From Gaiellasilicea sp963765705 (GTDB taxonomy: Bacteria; Actinomycetota; Thermoleophilia; Gaiellales; Gaiellaceae): a stretch of DNA of 64,000 nt. The notes below the pieces were generated by a model. The model was not told where the DNA came from. It made no database searches and worked only from the letters and a program-made list of their open reading frames with translations. Positions 9,172 to 18,119 of the stretch are shown here, piece by piece. Made by a program: the position numbers and the translations under genes. Position 1 is the stretch's first letter. Every line of letters begins with the position of its first letter. The stretch covers positions 248,001 through 312,000 of the forward strand of contig CAVXXJ010000013.1 in the NCBI GenBank assembly GCA_963765705.1, given 5' to 3'.

Positions 9172-10374
9172 ATGCAGGTAAGGCGTTTGCACGGTGTCGC
9201 GGTGCTCGCGACGGCGACGGTGCTCCTCGCGGGCTTCGCCGGTAGTGCCGAGGCGAAGACGGACATCGCCACGGGCCCGGCGGCGGCATCCACGTACAAG
9301 GTTGGAATCGTCTACTCGCGCACGGGGCTGCTCGCGGCCTACGGCGCCGAATACATCCAGGGGCTGCGGTACGGCCTTGCCTACGCGACCAAGGGCACGA
9401 ATGCCGTCAACGGGCGCAAGATCGAGCTCACGATCGTCGACGACGGCACCGATCCCGTGAAGGCCGTCGCTGCGGGCAAGGACCTGATCGGCAAGGGCTA
9501 CAAGATCCTCGCCGGCAGCGTCTCGTCGGGTGTCGCGCTGCAGATGGCGCCGCTCGCGGCGCAGAACAAGGTGCTCTTCATCTCCGGCCCGGCCGCTTCG
9601 GACGCGATCACCGGCATCAACAAGTACACCTTCCGCTCCGGTCGCCAGACCTACCAGGACGTGAAGACCGCGGCGACCTTCCTCAAGGGCGCCGGCAAGA
9701 ACGTGACCGTCTTCGCCCAGGACTCGGTCTTCGGCGTCGGCAACTACGCGGCGGTCAACCAGATCGTCGGCGGGCAGGGCCACAAGGTGAACAGGATGCT
9801 GGTGCCGCTCTCGGCCCAGGACTTCACGCCGTTCGCCCAGCAGGTCAAGCAGGCGAACCCCGATCTGCTCTTCGTCGCCTGGGCAGGGACCACCGCCCCC
9901 GCGATGTGGCGCGCGCTCGAGCAGCAGGGCGCGTTCGGCGTCTCGAACAAGATCACGACCGGCCTCGCCGAGCGGGCGACCTGGTCGTCGTTCGGAGACG
10001 TGGCGCTGAAGATCGACTTCCTCTCGCACTACGTCTACACGGCGCCGAAGAACAAGGTGAACGACTTCCTCGTCAACTCGATGCGGAAGCGCAGCCAGGC
10101 GCCCGACCTGTTCACGCCGGACGGCTTCGTCGCAGGTCAGATGATCGTGCAGGCGCTGACCGGCGCGAAGGGCGACGACGTCGACAAGATGATCGCGGCG
10201 CTGGAGGGCTGGAACTTCGTCGGCCCGAAGGGGCAGCAGTCGATCCGCGCCGCCGACCACGCCATGATCCAGCCGATGTTCCAGGTCAAGCTGGTGAAGG
10301 TGAACGGCAAGCTTCAGCCGAAGGTGCTCGCCCGGATCAAGGGCCAGTTCGTCGCCCCGCCGGAGCCGCGCTAA
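9172..10374 (+). CDS. livK: ABC transporter substrate-binding protein, branched-chain amino acid type
   Basis: Extracellular type I periplasmic-binding-fold protein, 400 residues, that captures substrate for the LivHMGF transporter. An N-terminal signal peptide (hydrophobic VAVLATATVLLAGFAGSAEA) precedes mature sequence starting YKVGIVYSRTGLLAAYG, typical of Leu/Ile/Val/aromatic-acid receptors. ATG at 9172 is preceded by GGAGGTCAGGGAG, a good ribosome binding site. No lipobox is visible. First gene of the operon running to 18067. The actual ligand cannot be read from the sequence; the enzymes downstream suggest a carboxylic acid rather than a free amino acid. Confidence 0.93.
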   Translation: MQVRRLHGVAVLATATVLLAGFAGSAEAKTDIATGPAAASTYKVGIVYSRTGLLAAYGAEYIQGLRYGLAYATKGTNAVNGRKIELTIVDDGTDPVKAVAAGKDLIGKGYKILAGSVSSGVALQMAPLAAQNKVLFISGPAASDAITGINKYTFRSGRQTYQDVKTAATFLKGAGKNVTVFAQDSVFGVGNYAAVNQIVGGQGHKVNRMLVPLSAQDFTPFAQQVKQANPDLLFVAWAGTTAPAMWRALEQQGAFGVSNKITTGLAERATWSSFGDVALKIDFLSHYVYTAPKNKVNDFLVNSMRKRSQAPDLFTPDGFVAGQMIVQALTGAKGDDVDKMIAALEGWNFVGPKGQQSIRAADHAMIQPMFQVKLVKVNGKLQPKVLARIKGQFVAPPEPR

Positions 10375-10400
10375 CCGGTAATCCCTGACCTTCGGGGATC

Positions 10401-11156
10401 GTGGCCACCTCCGCACCGATCCTCGTCACGCGAGACCTCGGGCTCGACATCGGCGGCGCACGCATCGTCGCCGATGTCTCGCTCGAGGTCCGCGCGGGCG
10501 AGCTCGTCGGGATCATCGGCCCCAACGGGGCCGGCAAGACGACGCTCTTCAACCTGCTCTCGGGGTTGATGCGGCCGACGGCCGGCTCGGTCGAGCTGAA
10601 GGGCCGGGACATCACGCGTGAGCCGCCCTTCCGGCGCACCCGCGCCGGGCTCGGCCGCACGTTCCAGGTCTCGAGCGTCTTCGCGCTGCTGAGCGTGGGT
10701 GAGAACGTGCGGCTCGCTGCGGACGCTGAGCTCGGCGGCACGATGCGAATCTGGCGCCGCGCCGCCTCGATCGGCGCCGAGCGGTCCGAGCAGGCGCTCG
10801 AGCGGGTAGGGCTCGCGTCGCGGAGCTCCTGGCCCGCGGGGCTGCTCTCGCAGGGCGACAAGCGCAAGCTCGAGATCGCGATGCTGCTGGCCGGAGAGCC
10901 GGACGTGATCCTGCTCGACGAGCCGATGGCCGGCGTCTCGGTCGAGGACGTGGACGATCTCGTCGCGCTGATCCGCGCCATCCACCAGGAGGAAGGCAAG
11001 ACGGTGCTGATGGTCGAGCACCGGATGGAGGTCGTAGTCGGCCTCGCGGAGCGGATCGCCGTCATGCACCACGGCGCGCTGCTGGCGTTCGACGAGCCGG
11101 ACAAGGTGATGGCGAACGAGACCGTCCAGACCGCCTACCTGGGGGAGCCCCTCTGA
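10401..11156 (+). CDS. livG: ABC transporter ATP-binding protein LivG
   Basis: ATPase subunit of the branched-chain-type importer, 251 residues from GTG at 10401. Walker A is GPNGAGKTTLFNL; the signature region is SQGDKRKLEIAMLL; Walker B with catalytic Glu is VILLDEPMAG; the H-loop is MVEHRM. The insertion between Walker A and signature (RRTRAGLGRTFQVSSVF) is typical of LivG. The last base is shared with the livF start codon (TGATGG), so translation is coupled. Confidence 0.95.
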   Translation: MATSAPILVTRDLGLDIGGARIVADVSLEVRAGELVGIIGPNGAGKTTLFNLLSGLMRPTAGSVELKGRDITREPPFRRTRAGLGRTFQVSSVFALLSVGENVRLAADAELGGTMRIWRRAASIGAERSEQALERVGLASRSSWPAGLLSQGDKRKLEIAMLLAGEPDVILLDEPMAGVSVEDVDDLVALIRAIHQEEGKTVLMVEHRMEVVVGLAERIAVMHHGALLAFDEPDKVMANETVQTAYLGEPL

Positions 11157-11857
11157 TGGCGTTGCTCGCCGTCAAGGACTTGCACGTCTATCTCGGGGAG
11201 TCCCACGTGCTCCAGGGCGTCTCCTTCGAGGTGCCCGAAGGCGGCGTCACCGCGCTACTCGGTCGCAACGGCGTCGGCAAGACGACGACGCTCCGCGCGA
11301 TGATGGGGCTCGTGCCGCGGCGCGGCAGCGTCTCGCTCGCGGGCAAAGAGCTGAACCGGCTGCAGACGCATCAGATCGTCCGGCGCGGGATCGGCTACGT
11401 GCCGGAGGACCGCGACGTCTTCTCCGGCCTGACCGTCGAGGAGAACCTTCGCCTGGCCGAGCGGAACGGCGATCCGCGGTACGAGCTGGTCTACGAGCTC
11501 TTCCCGGAGCTGAAGACGCGTGGCGCGCAGAAGGCCGGCACGCTTTCCGGCGGCCAGCAGCAGATGGTCGCGATCGCCCGGGCGCTCCTGAACGACAACC
11601 CGGTGCTGCTCGTGGACGAGCCGACGAAGGGGCTCGCGCCGTTGCTCGTGACCGAGGTGGCGGCGGCGCTCGAGCGCGCCGCGGAGCTCGCGACGGTGCT
11701 GCTCGTCGAGCAGAACCTGGCCGTCGTCGCCCGCGTCGCGCAGCAGGTGGTGGTGCTCGACGGCGGCCGCGTTGTCCACACGGGCGACGCCAAGGAGCTG
11801 CTGGGCGATCCCGAGCGCATCCGCGCGCTGCTCGGCGTTCACGGAGGCGGACATTGA
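11156..11857 (+). CDS. livF: ABC transporter ATP-binding protein LivF
   Basis: Second ATPase subunit, 233 residues. Walker A is GRNGVGKTTTLRAMMG, signature is LSGGQQQMVAIARALL, Walker B is VLLVDEPTKGLAP, the typical LivF phrasing. Shares its first base with the livG stop and overlaps the livH TTG start by 4 bases. Confidence 0.95.
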   Translation: MALLAVKDLHVYLGESHVLQGVSFEVPEGGVTALLGRNGVGKTTTLRAMMGLVPRRGSVSLAGKELNRLQTHQIVRRGIGYVPEDRDVFSGLTVEENLRLAERNGDPRYELVYELFPELKTRGAQKAGTLSGGQQQMVAIARALLNDNPVLLVDEPTKGLAPLLVTEVAAALERAAELATVLLVEQNLAVVARVAQQVVVLDGGRVVHTGDAKELLGDPERIRALLGVHGGGH

Positions 11858-12735
11858 GCACCTTCGTCCTCCTGACGATCACCGGCCTCGGCCTCGGAGC
11901 GATGTACTTCCTGATCGCGTCCGGCCTGTCGCTGATCTACGGCCTGATGGGCGTGCTCAACTTCGCGCACGGCGCCTTCCTCACCGTCGGCGCGTACGCC
12001 GCCTGGGAGACGTCCACCCACGTCGGCGGCGGTCCCGGGACGAAGCTTCTCGTCGGCGCCGTCGCCGGGCTCGCGGCCGGGGCGGTGCTCGCGGCGCTCG
12101 TCGAGCTGCTGCTGATCCGGCCGCTCTACCGGCGCCCGATCGAGCAGGTGCTCGTCACCGTCGGCCTGGCGCTCGCGCTCAGCGCGCTCGTCGAGGCGAT
12201 CTGGGGCTTCGACGCGCGCCAGTTCCCGGTGCCGTCCTGGCTGATCGACACGACGACGATCTTCGGCGCCAACATCCCGAACGACCGCTTCCTCGAGATC
12301 GCGACCGCAGCGCTCGTCCTGATCGGGCTGACCGCCTTCCTCCGCTACACGCGCTACGGGCTGATCATCCGTGCGGGCGTCGAGAACCGGGCGATGGTGA
12401 CGGCGCTCGGGATCGACGTGCGGCGGGCGTTCACGCTCGTCTTCGCGCTCGGCGGGCTGGCGGCGGCGCTCGCCGGCGTCCTCTCCGGTGTCTACTTCGG
12501 CGCCGTCGATCCGGGCCGCGGCACGTCGCTGCTGATCTTCGCGTTCATCGTCGTCGTCATCGGCGGCTTCGGCTCGATCGGCGGCACCGCGATCTCGGCC
12601 GTCGTCGTCGGGCTGATCCAGCAGTACGCCAACTACTACGCGTCCAGCGGCCTCGGCGACCTCGCGGTGGTGCTGCTGCTGGCGGTCGTCCTCCTGCTGA
12701 AGCCGGAGGGCCTGGCCCCCAAGGTGGCGCATTGA
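11854..12735 (+). CDS. livH: ABC transporter permease LivH
   Basis: Membrane permease subunit of about 293 residues, TTG start overlapping the livF stop. Multiple hydrophobic helices include GLSLIYGLMGVLNFAHGAF, the conserved N-terminal LivH signature, and IVVVIGGFGSIGGTAISAVV near the C-terminus, the EAA-like coupling loop region. Overlaps livM by TTGA. Confidence 0.94.
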   Translation: MSTFVLLTITGLGLGAMYFLIASGLSLIYGLMGVLNFAHGAFLTVGAYAAWETSTHVGGGPGTKLLVGAVAGLAAGAVLAALVELLLIRPLYRRPIEQVLVTVGLALALSALVEAIWGFDARQFPVPSWLIDTTTIFGANIPNDRFLEIATAALVLIGLTAFLRYTRYGLIIRAGVENRAMVTALGIDVRRAFTLVFALGGLAAALAGVLSGVYFGAVDPGRGTSLLIFAFIVVVIGGFGSIGGTAISAVVVGLIQQYANYYASSGLGDLAVVLLLAVVLLLKPEGLAPKVAH

Positions 12736-13796
12736 GCAAATCATCGAATTGGGCTCGTCATCTGGGCGTGCCGCTCGTGCTCTTCGCGCTGCTCGCGGTC
12801 GTGCCGAAGCTGCCGCTCGACATTCCCGTCGTCTTCAGTGGCCCGCTGGACAGCCCCGGCACGCTCGGGCTGCTCGCGCTCTGCCTCCTCTTCGCGGGCG
12901 TCGCGCTCACCTACGACCTCCTCTTCGGCTACACCGGACTGCTCTCGTTCGGCCACGCGCTCTACTTCGCGCTCGGCGTGTACCTGACGACGATCGCGCT
13001 GACGAAGTGGGAGTGGTCGCTGTGGCAGGCCGTCGCGGTGACGGCGATCGCCGGGATCCTCGTGCCGCTCCTGCTCGGCGCGATCAGCCTGCGCGTCGGC
13101 GGGATCGCGTTCGCGATGGTGACGCTCGCGTTCGCGCAGGCGGGCCAGGTGCTGGTGCAGAAGAACCCGGACCAGCTGACCGGCGGGGAGGAGGGGCTCG
13201 GCCTCAACTCCGATCCGCTCCCCGACTTCTTCGTCGGCGTCCTGAACGCGAAGAACCTCTACTGGCTGGCACTCGGCTACGCCGTCGTCGTGTTCCTCGT
13301 CGTCCGCTACGCCGTCTCGTCCTCGCCCGGGCACGTCTGGCAGGCGATCCGTGAGAACGAGCGCCGCGTCGAGGTGATCGGCCTGCGCCCGTTCGGCTTC
13401 AAGCTGATCGCATTCGTGCTCGCCTCGTTCCTGTGCACCATGGGCGGGATCGTCTGGCTGCTCGTGCTCGGCACCGGCGCCAGCCCGCAGGTGACGACCG
13501 CGAACTTCACGCTGACGCTGCTCGTGATGGTCGTGATCGGCGGCGCGGGCACGAGATACGGCGCCCTGCTCGGCGGCTTCCTCTACACGCTGCTCGACCA
13601 GCGGCTCGGCTCGTTCGCCGGCTCCTCGCAGGTGCAGGATCTGCCGACGATCATCCGAAAGCCCCTCTCGGAGCCCCTCTTCATCCTCGGCACGCTCTTC
13701 ATCCTGCTCGTCTTCTTCGTGCCCGGCGGACTCGCCGGCCTCGGTCGCCGCGTCCGCATGCTGCGTCGCTCGGCCGGCCTGGAGGGCACGCGATGA
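12732..13796 (+). CDS. livM: ABC transporter permease LivM
   Basis: Second permease, 354 residues, TTG start within the livH stop. The signature LLFGYTGLLSFGHALYFALG lies near residue 65, and the conserved RENERRVEVIGLRPFGFKL coupling region near residue 215. Eight to ten hydrophobic helices. The stop overlaps the start of the alpha/beta hydrolase gene, so transporter and enzymes form one coupled unit. Confidence 0.94.
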   Translation: MSKSSNWARHLGVPLVLFALLAVVPKLPLDIPVVFSGPLDSPGTLGLLALCLLFAGVALTYDLLFGYTGLLSFGHALYFALGVYLTTIALTKWEWSLWQAVAVTAIAGILVPLLLGAISLRVGGIAFAMVTLAFAQAGQVLVQKNPDQLTGGEEGLGLNSDPLPDFFVGVLNAKNLYWLALGYAVVVFLVVRYAVSSSPGHVWQAIRENERRVEVIGLRPFGFKLIAFVLASFLCTMGGIVWLLVLGTGASPQVTTANFTLTLLVMVVIGGAGTRYGALLGGFLYTLLDQRLGSFAGSSQVQDLPTIIRKPLSEPLFILGTLFILLVFFVPGGLAGLGRRVRMLRRSAGLEGTR

Positions 13797-14602
13797 AGAT
13801 CGCCTGGGAGCGCCACGGAGGAGGGCCGCCGCTGCTGCTGATCCACGGGCTCGGCTACGCCCGCTGGGGCTGGGAGCCGGTCGTCGAGCCGCTCGCGCGC
13901 TCGTTCGACGTGATCCTCTTCGACAACCGCGGCATCGGCGAGAGCGACGCCCCGGCCGGGCCGTACACGGCTGCGCAGATGGCCGGCGACGCGCTCCAGG
14001 TGCTGGACGAGGCCGGGGTGGACCGTGCCCATGTGCTCGGCACGAGCCTCGGCGGGATGGTCGCGCAGGAGCTCGCGCTCGCGCATCCCGAGCGGGTCGA
14101 CAAGCTCGTGCTCGCGTGCACCACGCCCGGCGGCGCGGAGTCGTTCCCGATGCCGGAGCAGACCGTGCGGCTGCTCCAGAGCGGTGCGAGCCTGCGCGAG
14201 TTCGTCGAGAACGCACTTGCTCCCGATCCGGACGCCGAGATCGTCGAGCGGATCCTGCGCCACCGCGAGGCGACCGCGCAGCCACTCGAGGCGTGGTCGG
14301 CGCAGGCAGCCGCCGGGATGGGCTTCGACGCACTCGACCGCATCGAGTCGGTCGGTGCCCCGACGCTGATCCTCCACGGCACGGAGGATGCGGTCGTGGA
14401 CTCTCGCAACACGGCGCTGCTCGGTCTTCGCATCCCCGACGCTCGCGTCGAGCTCTTCCCCGGTGCGGGCCACCTCTTCTTCTGGGAGCAGCCCGACCGC
14501 TTCGTCACGGCCGTCGAGGAGTTCCTCCTCCGCGGCGTAGGCTCGACGGAGCCGCGCGAGAGCGGAGGCGCCGGCTTTGCCGGCGTTGGAGCGGGGATAT
14601 GA
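13793..14602 (+). CDS. Alpha/beta hydrolase
   Basis: A 269-residue alpha/beta hydrolase. The oxyanion motif is LLLIHGLGYARWGW, the nucleophile elbow GTSLGGM, the acid TLILHGTEDAVV, and the catalytic His GAGHLFFWEQP. Likely an esterase, lactonase or ring-opening hydrolase acting on the imported compound or its CoA-pathway product; the substrate is unknown. Its last about 23 residues (from RGVGSTEPRES to the end) are encoded by a dispersed repeat (14532-14601) and lie after the expected end of the fold, so this tail is probably not functional. ATGA overlap with the acyl-CoA ligase. Confidence 0.9.
   Translation: MKIAWERHGGGPPLLLIHGLGYARWGWEPVVEPLARSFDVILFDNRGIGESDAPAGPYTAAQMAGDALQVLDEAGVDRAHVLGTSLGGMVAQELALAHPERVDKLVLACTTPGGAESFPMPEQTVRLLQSGASLREFVENALAPDPDAEIVERILRHREATAQPLEAWSAQAAAGMGFDALDRIESVGAPTLILHGTEDAVVDSRNTALLGLRIPDARVELFPGAGHLFFWEQPDRFVTAVEEFLLRGVGSTEPRESGGAGFAGVGAGI
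14532..14601 (+). repeat. Dispersed 70-base repeat ending on a start codon, copy 1
   Basis: Runs from GCGGCGTAGGCT to the ATG of the acyl-CoA ligase at 14599. Contains the hairpin GCCGGCTTTGCCGGC. A second copy lies at 56374-56440 on the minus strand, also ending on an ATG. Differences between the copies are a few substitutions and two short gaps. Confidence 0.85.
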
Positions 14603-16063
14603 GCGGCTCGCTGACCCTCGGGCGCTGGATCAGCGACCGCGCGCGTACGACGCCGGCACGCGTCGCGATCGACTTCCGCGGCGTCGAGACGACGTATTCC
14701 GAGCTCGATCAGCGCTCCGACCGGCTCGCCGCCGGCCTGGCTCGACGCGGGCCTGAACCCCGGCGACCGCGTCGCGACGCTCACGGGCACGAGCACCGAG
14801 CACGTCGTCGTCTTCTTCGCCTGCGCGAAGGCGGGGCTGATCCTGATGCCGCTCAACACGCGGCTCGCTCCGGCCGAGCTCGCGTATCAACTCGCGGATG
14901 CAGAGCCGGCCGTGCTGCTCTGCTCGGACGAGCACGCCGAGACCGCCCGTTCACTCCACGATCGCACCGCGGGGCTGGAGGAGCTTGTGTTTCTGAAACA
15001 CAAAGTTCTCTCGCCGCCGGCCGACGACGACGGGCTTCTGCTCGTCTACACCTCGGGCACGACGGGCAAGCCGAAGGGCGCGCTGCTGACGCACGCCAAC
15101 TGCTTCTGGACGAACCTGTCCTTCGACCGGGTCGCCGGCGTGTCGGCGGAAGACACCGTGCTGCAGGTGCTGCCGCAGTTCCACGTCGGCGGCTGGAACG
15201 TGCAGCCGCTGCTCGCGTGGTGGAAGGGCGCGACGGTCGTGCTGGAGCCGGTCTTCGAACCGGCTCGGGCGCTGGCGCTGATCGCGGAGAAGCACGTGAC
15301 GACGATGATGGGCGTCCCTGCGACGTATCTCTTCATGTCGCAGGACCCCGGCTTCGCGCACGCCGACCTCTGGTCGCTGCGGCGCGCGGTCGTCGGTGGC
15401 GCGCCGATGCCGGAGGCGCTCCTCGAGGCCTGGCACGAGCGCGGCGTCGAGATCGTGCAGGGCTACGGGTTGACCGAGGCGGCGCCGAACGTCCTCTGCC
15501 TGCCGCCGGAGGACGCGGCGCGGAAGCGCGGCTACGCCGGCAAGCCGTACCCGCACGTCGACGTCGCGCTGCGCGATCCCGAGTCGGGCGATCTGCTCGA
15601 CGGCGCGGGTGAGGGAGAGCTCGTCGTCCGGGGCCCGAACGTCTTCGCCGGCTACTGGCGGAACCCGGAGGCAACCGTCGCCGCCTTCGCCGACGGCTGG
15701 CTCCTGACCGGCGACATCGCGGCGCGCGACGACGAGGGGTACTACCGGATCGTCGGCCGGACGAAGGACATGGTCATCTCCGGCGGCGAGAACGTCTACC
15801 CGGCCGAGATCGAGAACGTCTTGCACGAGCACGACGCCGTCGCGGAAGCCGCTGTCGTCGGCGTTCCCGACGAGCGCTGGGGTGAGGCCTGTCTCGCCTT
15901 CGTCGTCCTGCGCTCGGCCGCGACGGAGGACGAGCTGCTCGAGCTCTGCCGCGGACGGCTTGCCCGCTACAAGGTGCCGCGCGGGATCCGCTTCGTCGAC
16001 TCGCTGCCGAGGAACGCGCTCGACAAGGTCGTCAAGTCCGCTCTCGTGGAGCTCGTCCGATGA
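14599..16063 (+). CDS. AMP-dependent acyl-CoA synthetase/ligase, one frameshift
   Basis: ANL-superfamily ligase that activates a carboxylic acid with ATP and CoA. The P-loop is LVYTSGTTGKPKG, followed by FHVGGWN, GYGLTEAAPN (motif A5), TGDIAARDDEGYY and GRTKDMVISGGENVYPAEIE (A8/hinge); a C-terminal Lys in PRNALDKVVK is the catalytic lysine position. About 488 residues after correcting an extra G near 14745. A palindromic repeat (14981-15010) is embedded in frame just before the P-loop and encodes ELVFLKHKVL, in the normally variable linker. Likely a medium-chain or aromatic acyl-CoA ligase serving the liv importer. Confidence 0.93.
14981..15010. repeat. TTGTGTT/AACACAA palindrome inside a coding region, copy 3
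   Basis: TTGTGTTT-CTG-AAACACAA with outer GAG/CTC pairing. It shares its core with the palindromes at 3843-3880 and 4235-4263 but lies in frame within the acyl-CoA ligase gene. Confidence 0.75.
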
Positions 16064-16656
16064 AGGCATTGACCGCCCGGGGCGAGCGCACCCGCCAGAA
16101 GCTGCTCGAGGCGGCGGAGCAGATCTTCGCCGAGCTCGGCTACCACGATGCCTCGATCGTCAAGATCACCGAGGCTGCCGGCGTCGGCCAGGGCACCTTC
16201 TACCTCTACTTCGCCGGCAAGAAGCAGGTCTTCGACGAGGTCGTGCTCGATCTCAACTCGCGCGTGCGCCATGCGATGACCGAGGCGTCGGAGCGAGGAA
16301 AGACGCGTGCCGAGCGCGAGCTGCTCGGCTTCGGCGCCTTCTTCCGCTTCACCGCCGAGCACCCGGCGCTCTACCGGATCATCCGGCAGGCCGAGTTCGT
16401 CTCCCCGGAGACGCTGCAAACGCACTACGAGCGGCTGACCGAGGGCTACGTCGCGGGCCTCCGCCAGGCGATGGAGGCGGGTGAGATCGCCGAGACCGAC
16501 CCCGAGGTGCTCGCGTGGAGCCTGATGGGGATCGGCGAGCTCGTCGGCATGCGTTGGATCCTCTGGGACGACAAGCACGAGCTGCCCGAGGCGGTCTTCG
16601 ACGAGTTGGCGCGGATCATCGTGCGCGCGATCGGCGCGAAAGACATCGACCCGTGA
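16060..16656 (+). CDS. TetR-family transcriptional regulator
   Basis: 198 residues. The N-terminal HTH reads RQKLLEAAEQIFAELGYHDA then GVGQGTFYLYFAGKK, the standard TetR DNA-binding domain. The C-terminal ligand domain is TetR_C-like and helical. It overlaps both the ligase before it and the KAS-like gene after it by 4 bases, so it is expressed with the operon it probably controls; an acyl-CoA would be a reasonable inducer (inference). Confidence 0.92.
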   Translation: MKALTARGERTRQKLLEAAEQIFAELGYHDASIVKITEAAGVGQGTFYLYFAGKKQVFDEVVLDLNSRVRHAMTEASERGKTRAERELLGFGAFFRFTAEHPALYRIIRQAEFVSPETLQTHYERLTEGYVAGLRQAMEAGEIAETDPEVLAWSLMGIGELVGMRWILWDDKHELPEAVFDELARIIVRAIGAKDIDP

Positions 16657-17642
16657 TCGGGATCGCGGCGACCGCCGCGTATCTCCCGGAGCAGTGGCTG
16701 ACGGCAGCGGAGATCGGAGCGGCGAGCGGGATCCCGGAGCAGGTGATCCTGGAGAAGTTCGGCCTGCGCGGCAAGCACATCGCCGCGGCGGGCGAGCACG
16801 TCAGCGACATGTCGGTCGAGGCGGCGTCGCGGCTGCTCGGCCAGCACGACATCGACCCGGCCGAGATCGACGTCGTCCTCTACTACGGGTCGCTCTGGAA
16901 GGACTATCCCGTCTGGCAGGCGTCGCCCTGGATCGCGCACCGGCTTGGGTGCGTGAACGCGTACGCCCTCGAGTACGCCAACGTCTCCTGCGGCACGCCG
17001 GTCGCGCTCCGGCTCGCCCGCAACTTCCTGCTCGCCGAGCCCGAGCTGCGGAACGTGCTCCTGGTCGCCGCCTGCCGTGAGTCGCATCTGCTCGACTACG
17101 GCAACGAGCGCTCGCGCTTCATGTTCAACTTCGGCGACGGCGCCGTCGCCGGCCTGCTGACGCGCGACGCGCCGCACGAGCTGCTCGGGTGCCACGCGCT
17201 CACGGACGGCTCCTTCTCGCTGCAGGTGAAGGTGCCGGCCGGCGGCTCGGTCGAGCCCGCTTCCGCAGAGTCCGTAGCCGGCAGACGCCACTATCTCGAC
17301 GTCGCCGATCCTGCGGAGATGAAGGGCGGGCTGGACGAGGTCAGCCTGCCGAACTTCGTCGCCGTCGCGCGCGGGGCGCTCGAGCGCTCGGGCGCGAGGC
17401 TCGAGGACATCTCCTATCTTTGCGGGATCCACATGAAGCGCTCCATGCACGATGCGATCGTCGACGAGCTCGGCGGCCCGCGCGCCGCGTATCTCGACGA
17501 CACGGGCCACATGAGCGGCGTCGACTCGCTGCTCGCCCTCGATCGCGCCGGCCGCGCCGGCGAGCTCGCGGAGGATGACCTCGTCCTGCTCCTGGCAGCC
17601 GGCACGGGCTACACGTGGGCCGCGGCGGTGGTCCGATGGTGA
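16653..17642 (+). CDS. 3-oxoacyl-ACP synthase III-like (thiolase-fold) enzyme
   Basis: 329 residues from GTG at 16653, KAS III/FabH-type thiolase fold. The active-site Cys is Cys113 in YANVSCGTPVAL, the position of FabH Cys112. The His motif is LCGIHMKRSMHDAI. The third active-site segment reads DDTGHMSGVDSLLAL, with His where FabH has Asn, so the chemistry may differ from classic acyl-ACP condensation. Possibly an acyl-CoA-condensing or thiolytic enzyme of the same pathway. Overlaps the MaoC start. Confidence 0.82.
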   Translation: MIGIAATAAYLPEQWLTAAEIGAASGIPEQVILEKFGLRGKHIAAAGEHVSDMSVEAASRLLGQHDIDPAEIDVVLYYGSLWKDYPVWQASPWIAHRLGCVNAYALEYANVSCGTPVALRLARNFLLAEPELRNVLLVAACRESHLLDYGNERSRFMFNFGDGAVAGLLTRDAPHELLGCHALTDGSFSLQVKVPAGGSVEPASAESVAGRRHYLDVADPAEMKGGLDEVSLPNFVAVARGALERSGARLEDISYLCGIHMKRSMHDAIVDELGGPRAAYLDDTGHMSGVDSLLALDRAGRAGELAEDDLVLLLAAGTGYTWAAAVVRW

Positions 17643-18067
17643 TCGAGGACCTCGTCGGGCAGGAGCTCCTCTCCGAGTGGCGCACGATCGAGCAGTCGCG
17701 GATCGACGAGTTCGCCCACGCGACCGATGACGCGCAGTGGATCCACACAGACCCCGAGCAAGCCGCTGCAGGGCCGTTCGGGACGACGATCGCGCACGGC
17801 TTCCTGACGCTCTCGCTCGTCGTGCCGATGTTCGCCGAGGCGCTGCCGGCCATCGACGGCTACGGCATGACCCTGAACTACGGCCTCAACCGTGTCCGCT
17901 TCACCTCGCCGGTGCCCTCGGGCGCCCGCATCCGCGGCCGCTTTCGCGTCGAGGATGTGGAGGACGTGGCGTCCGGCAAGCAGGCCCGAGTCGCCGCCAC
18001 GATCGAGCTCGAAGGTCAGGAGAAACCAGCCTGCGTCGCCGAGGCACTCTTCCGTTTCCTGGTTTGA
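17636..18067 (+). CDS. MaoC-like (R)-specific enoyl-CoA hydratase
   Basis: 143 residues with a hot-dog fold. The hydratase 2 motif is DDAQWIHTDPEQA...TTIAHGFLTLSL, containing the catalytic Asp and His. ATG at 17636 overlaps the KAS-like gene end. Adds water to trans-2-enoyl-CoA; as last gene of the liv/ligase operon it fits beta-oxidation-like processing of the activated acid. Confidence 0.9.
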   Translation: MVIEDLVGQELLSEWRTIEQSRIDEFAHATDDAQWIHTDPEQAAAGPFGTTIAHGFLTLSLVVPMFAEALPAIDGYGMTLNYGLNRVRFTSPVPSGARIRGRFRVEDVEDVASGKQARVAATIELEGQEKPACVAEALFRFLV

Positions 18068-18119
18068 AGACGTAGCAACGCGGTACTGCACGGGGCACTC
18101 AACCAAGGGAGTCCCCGAC

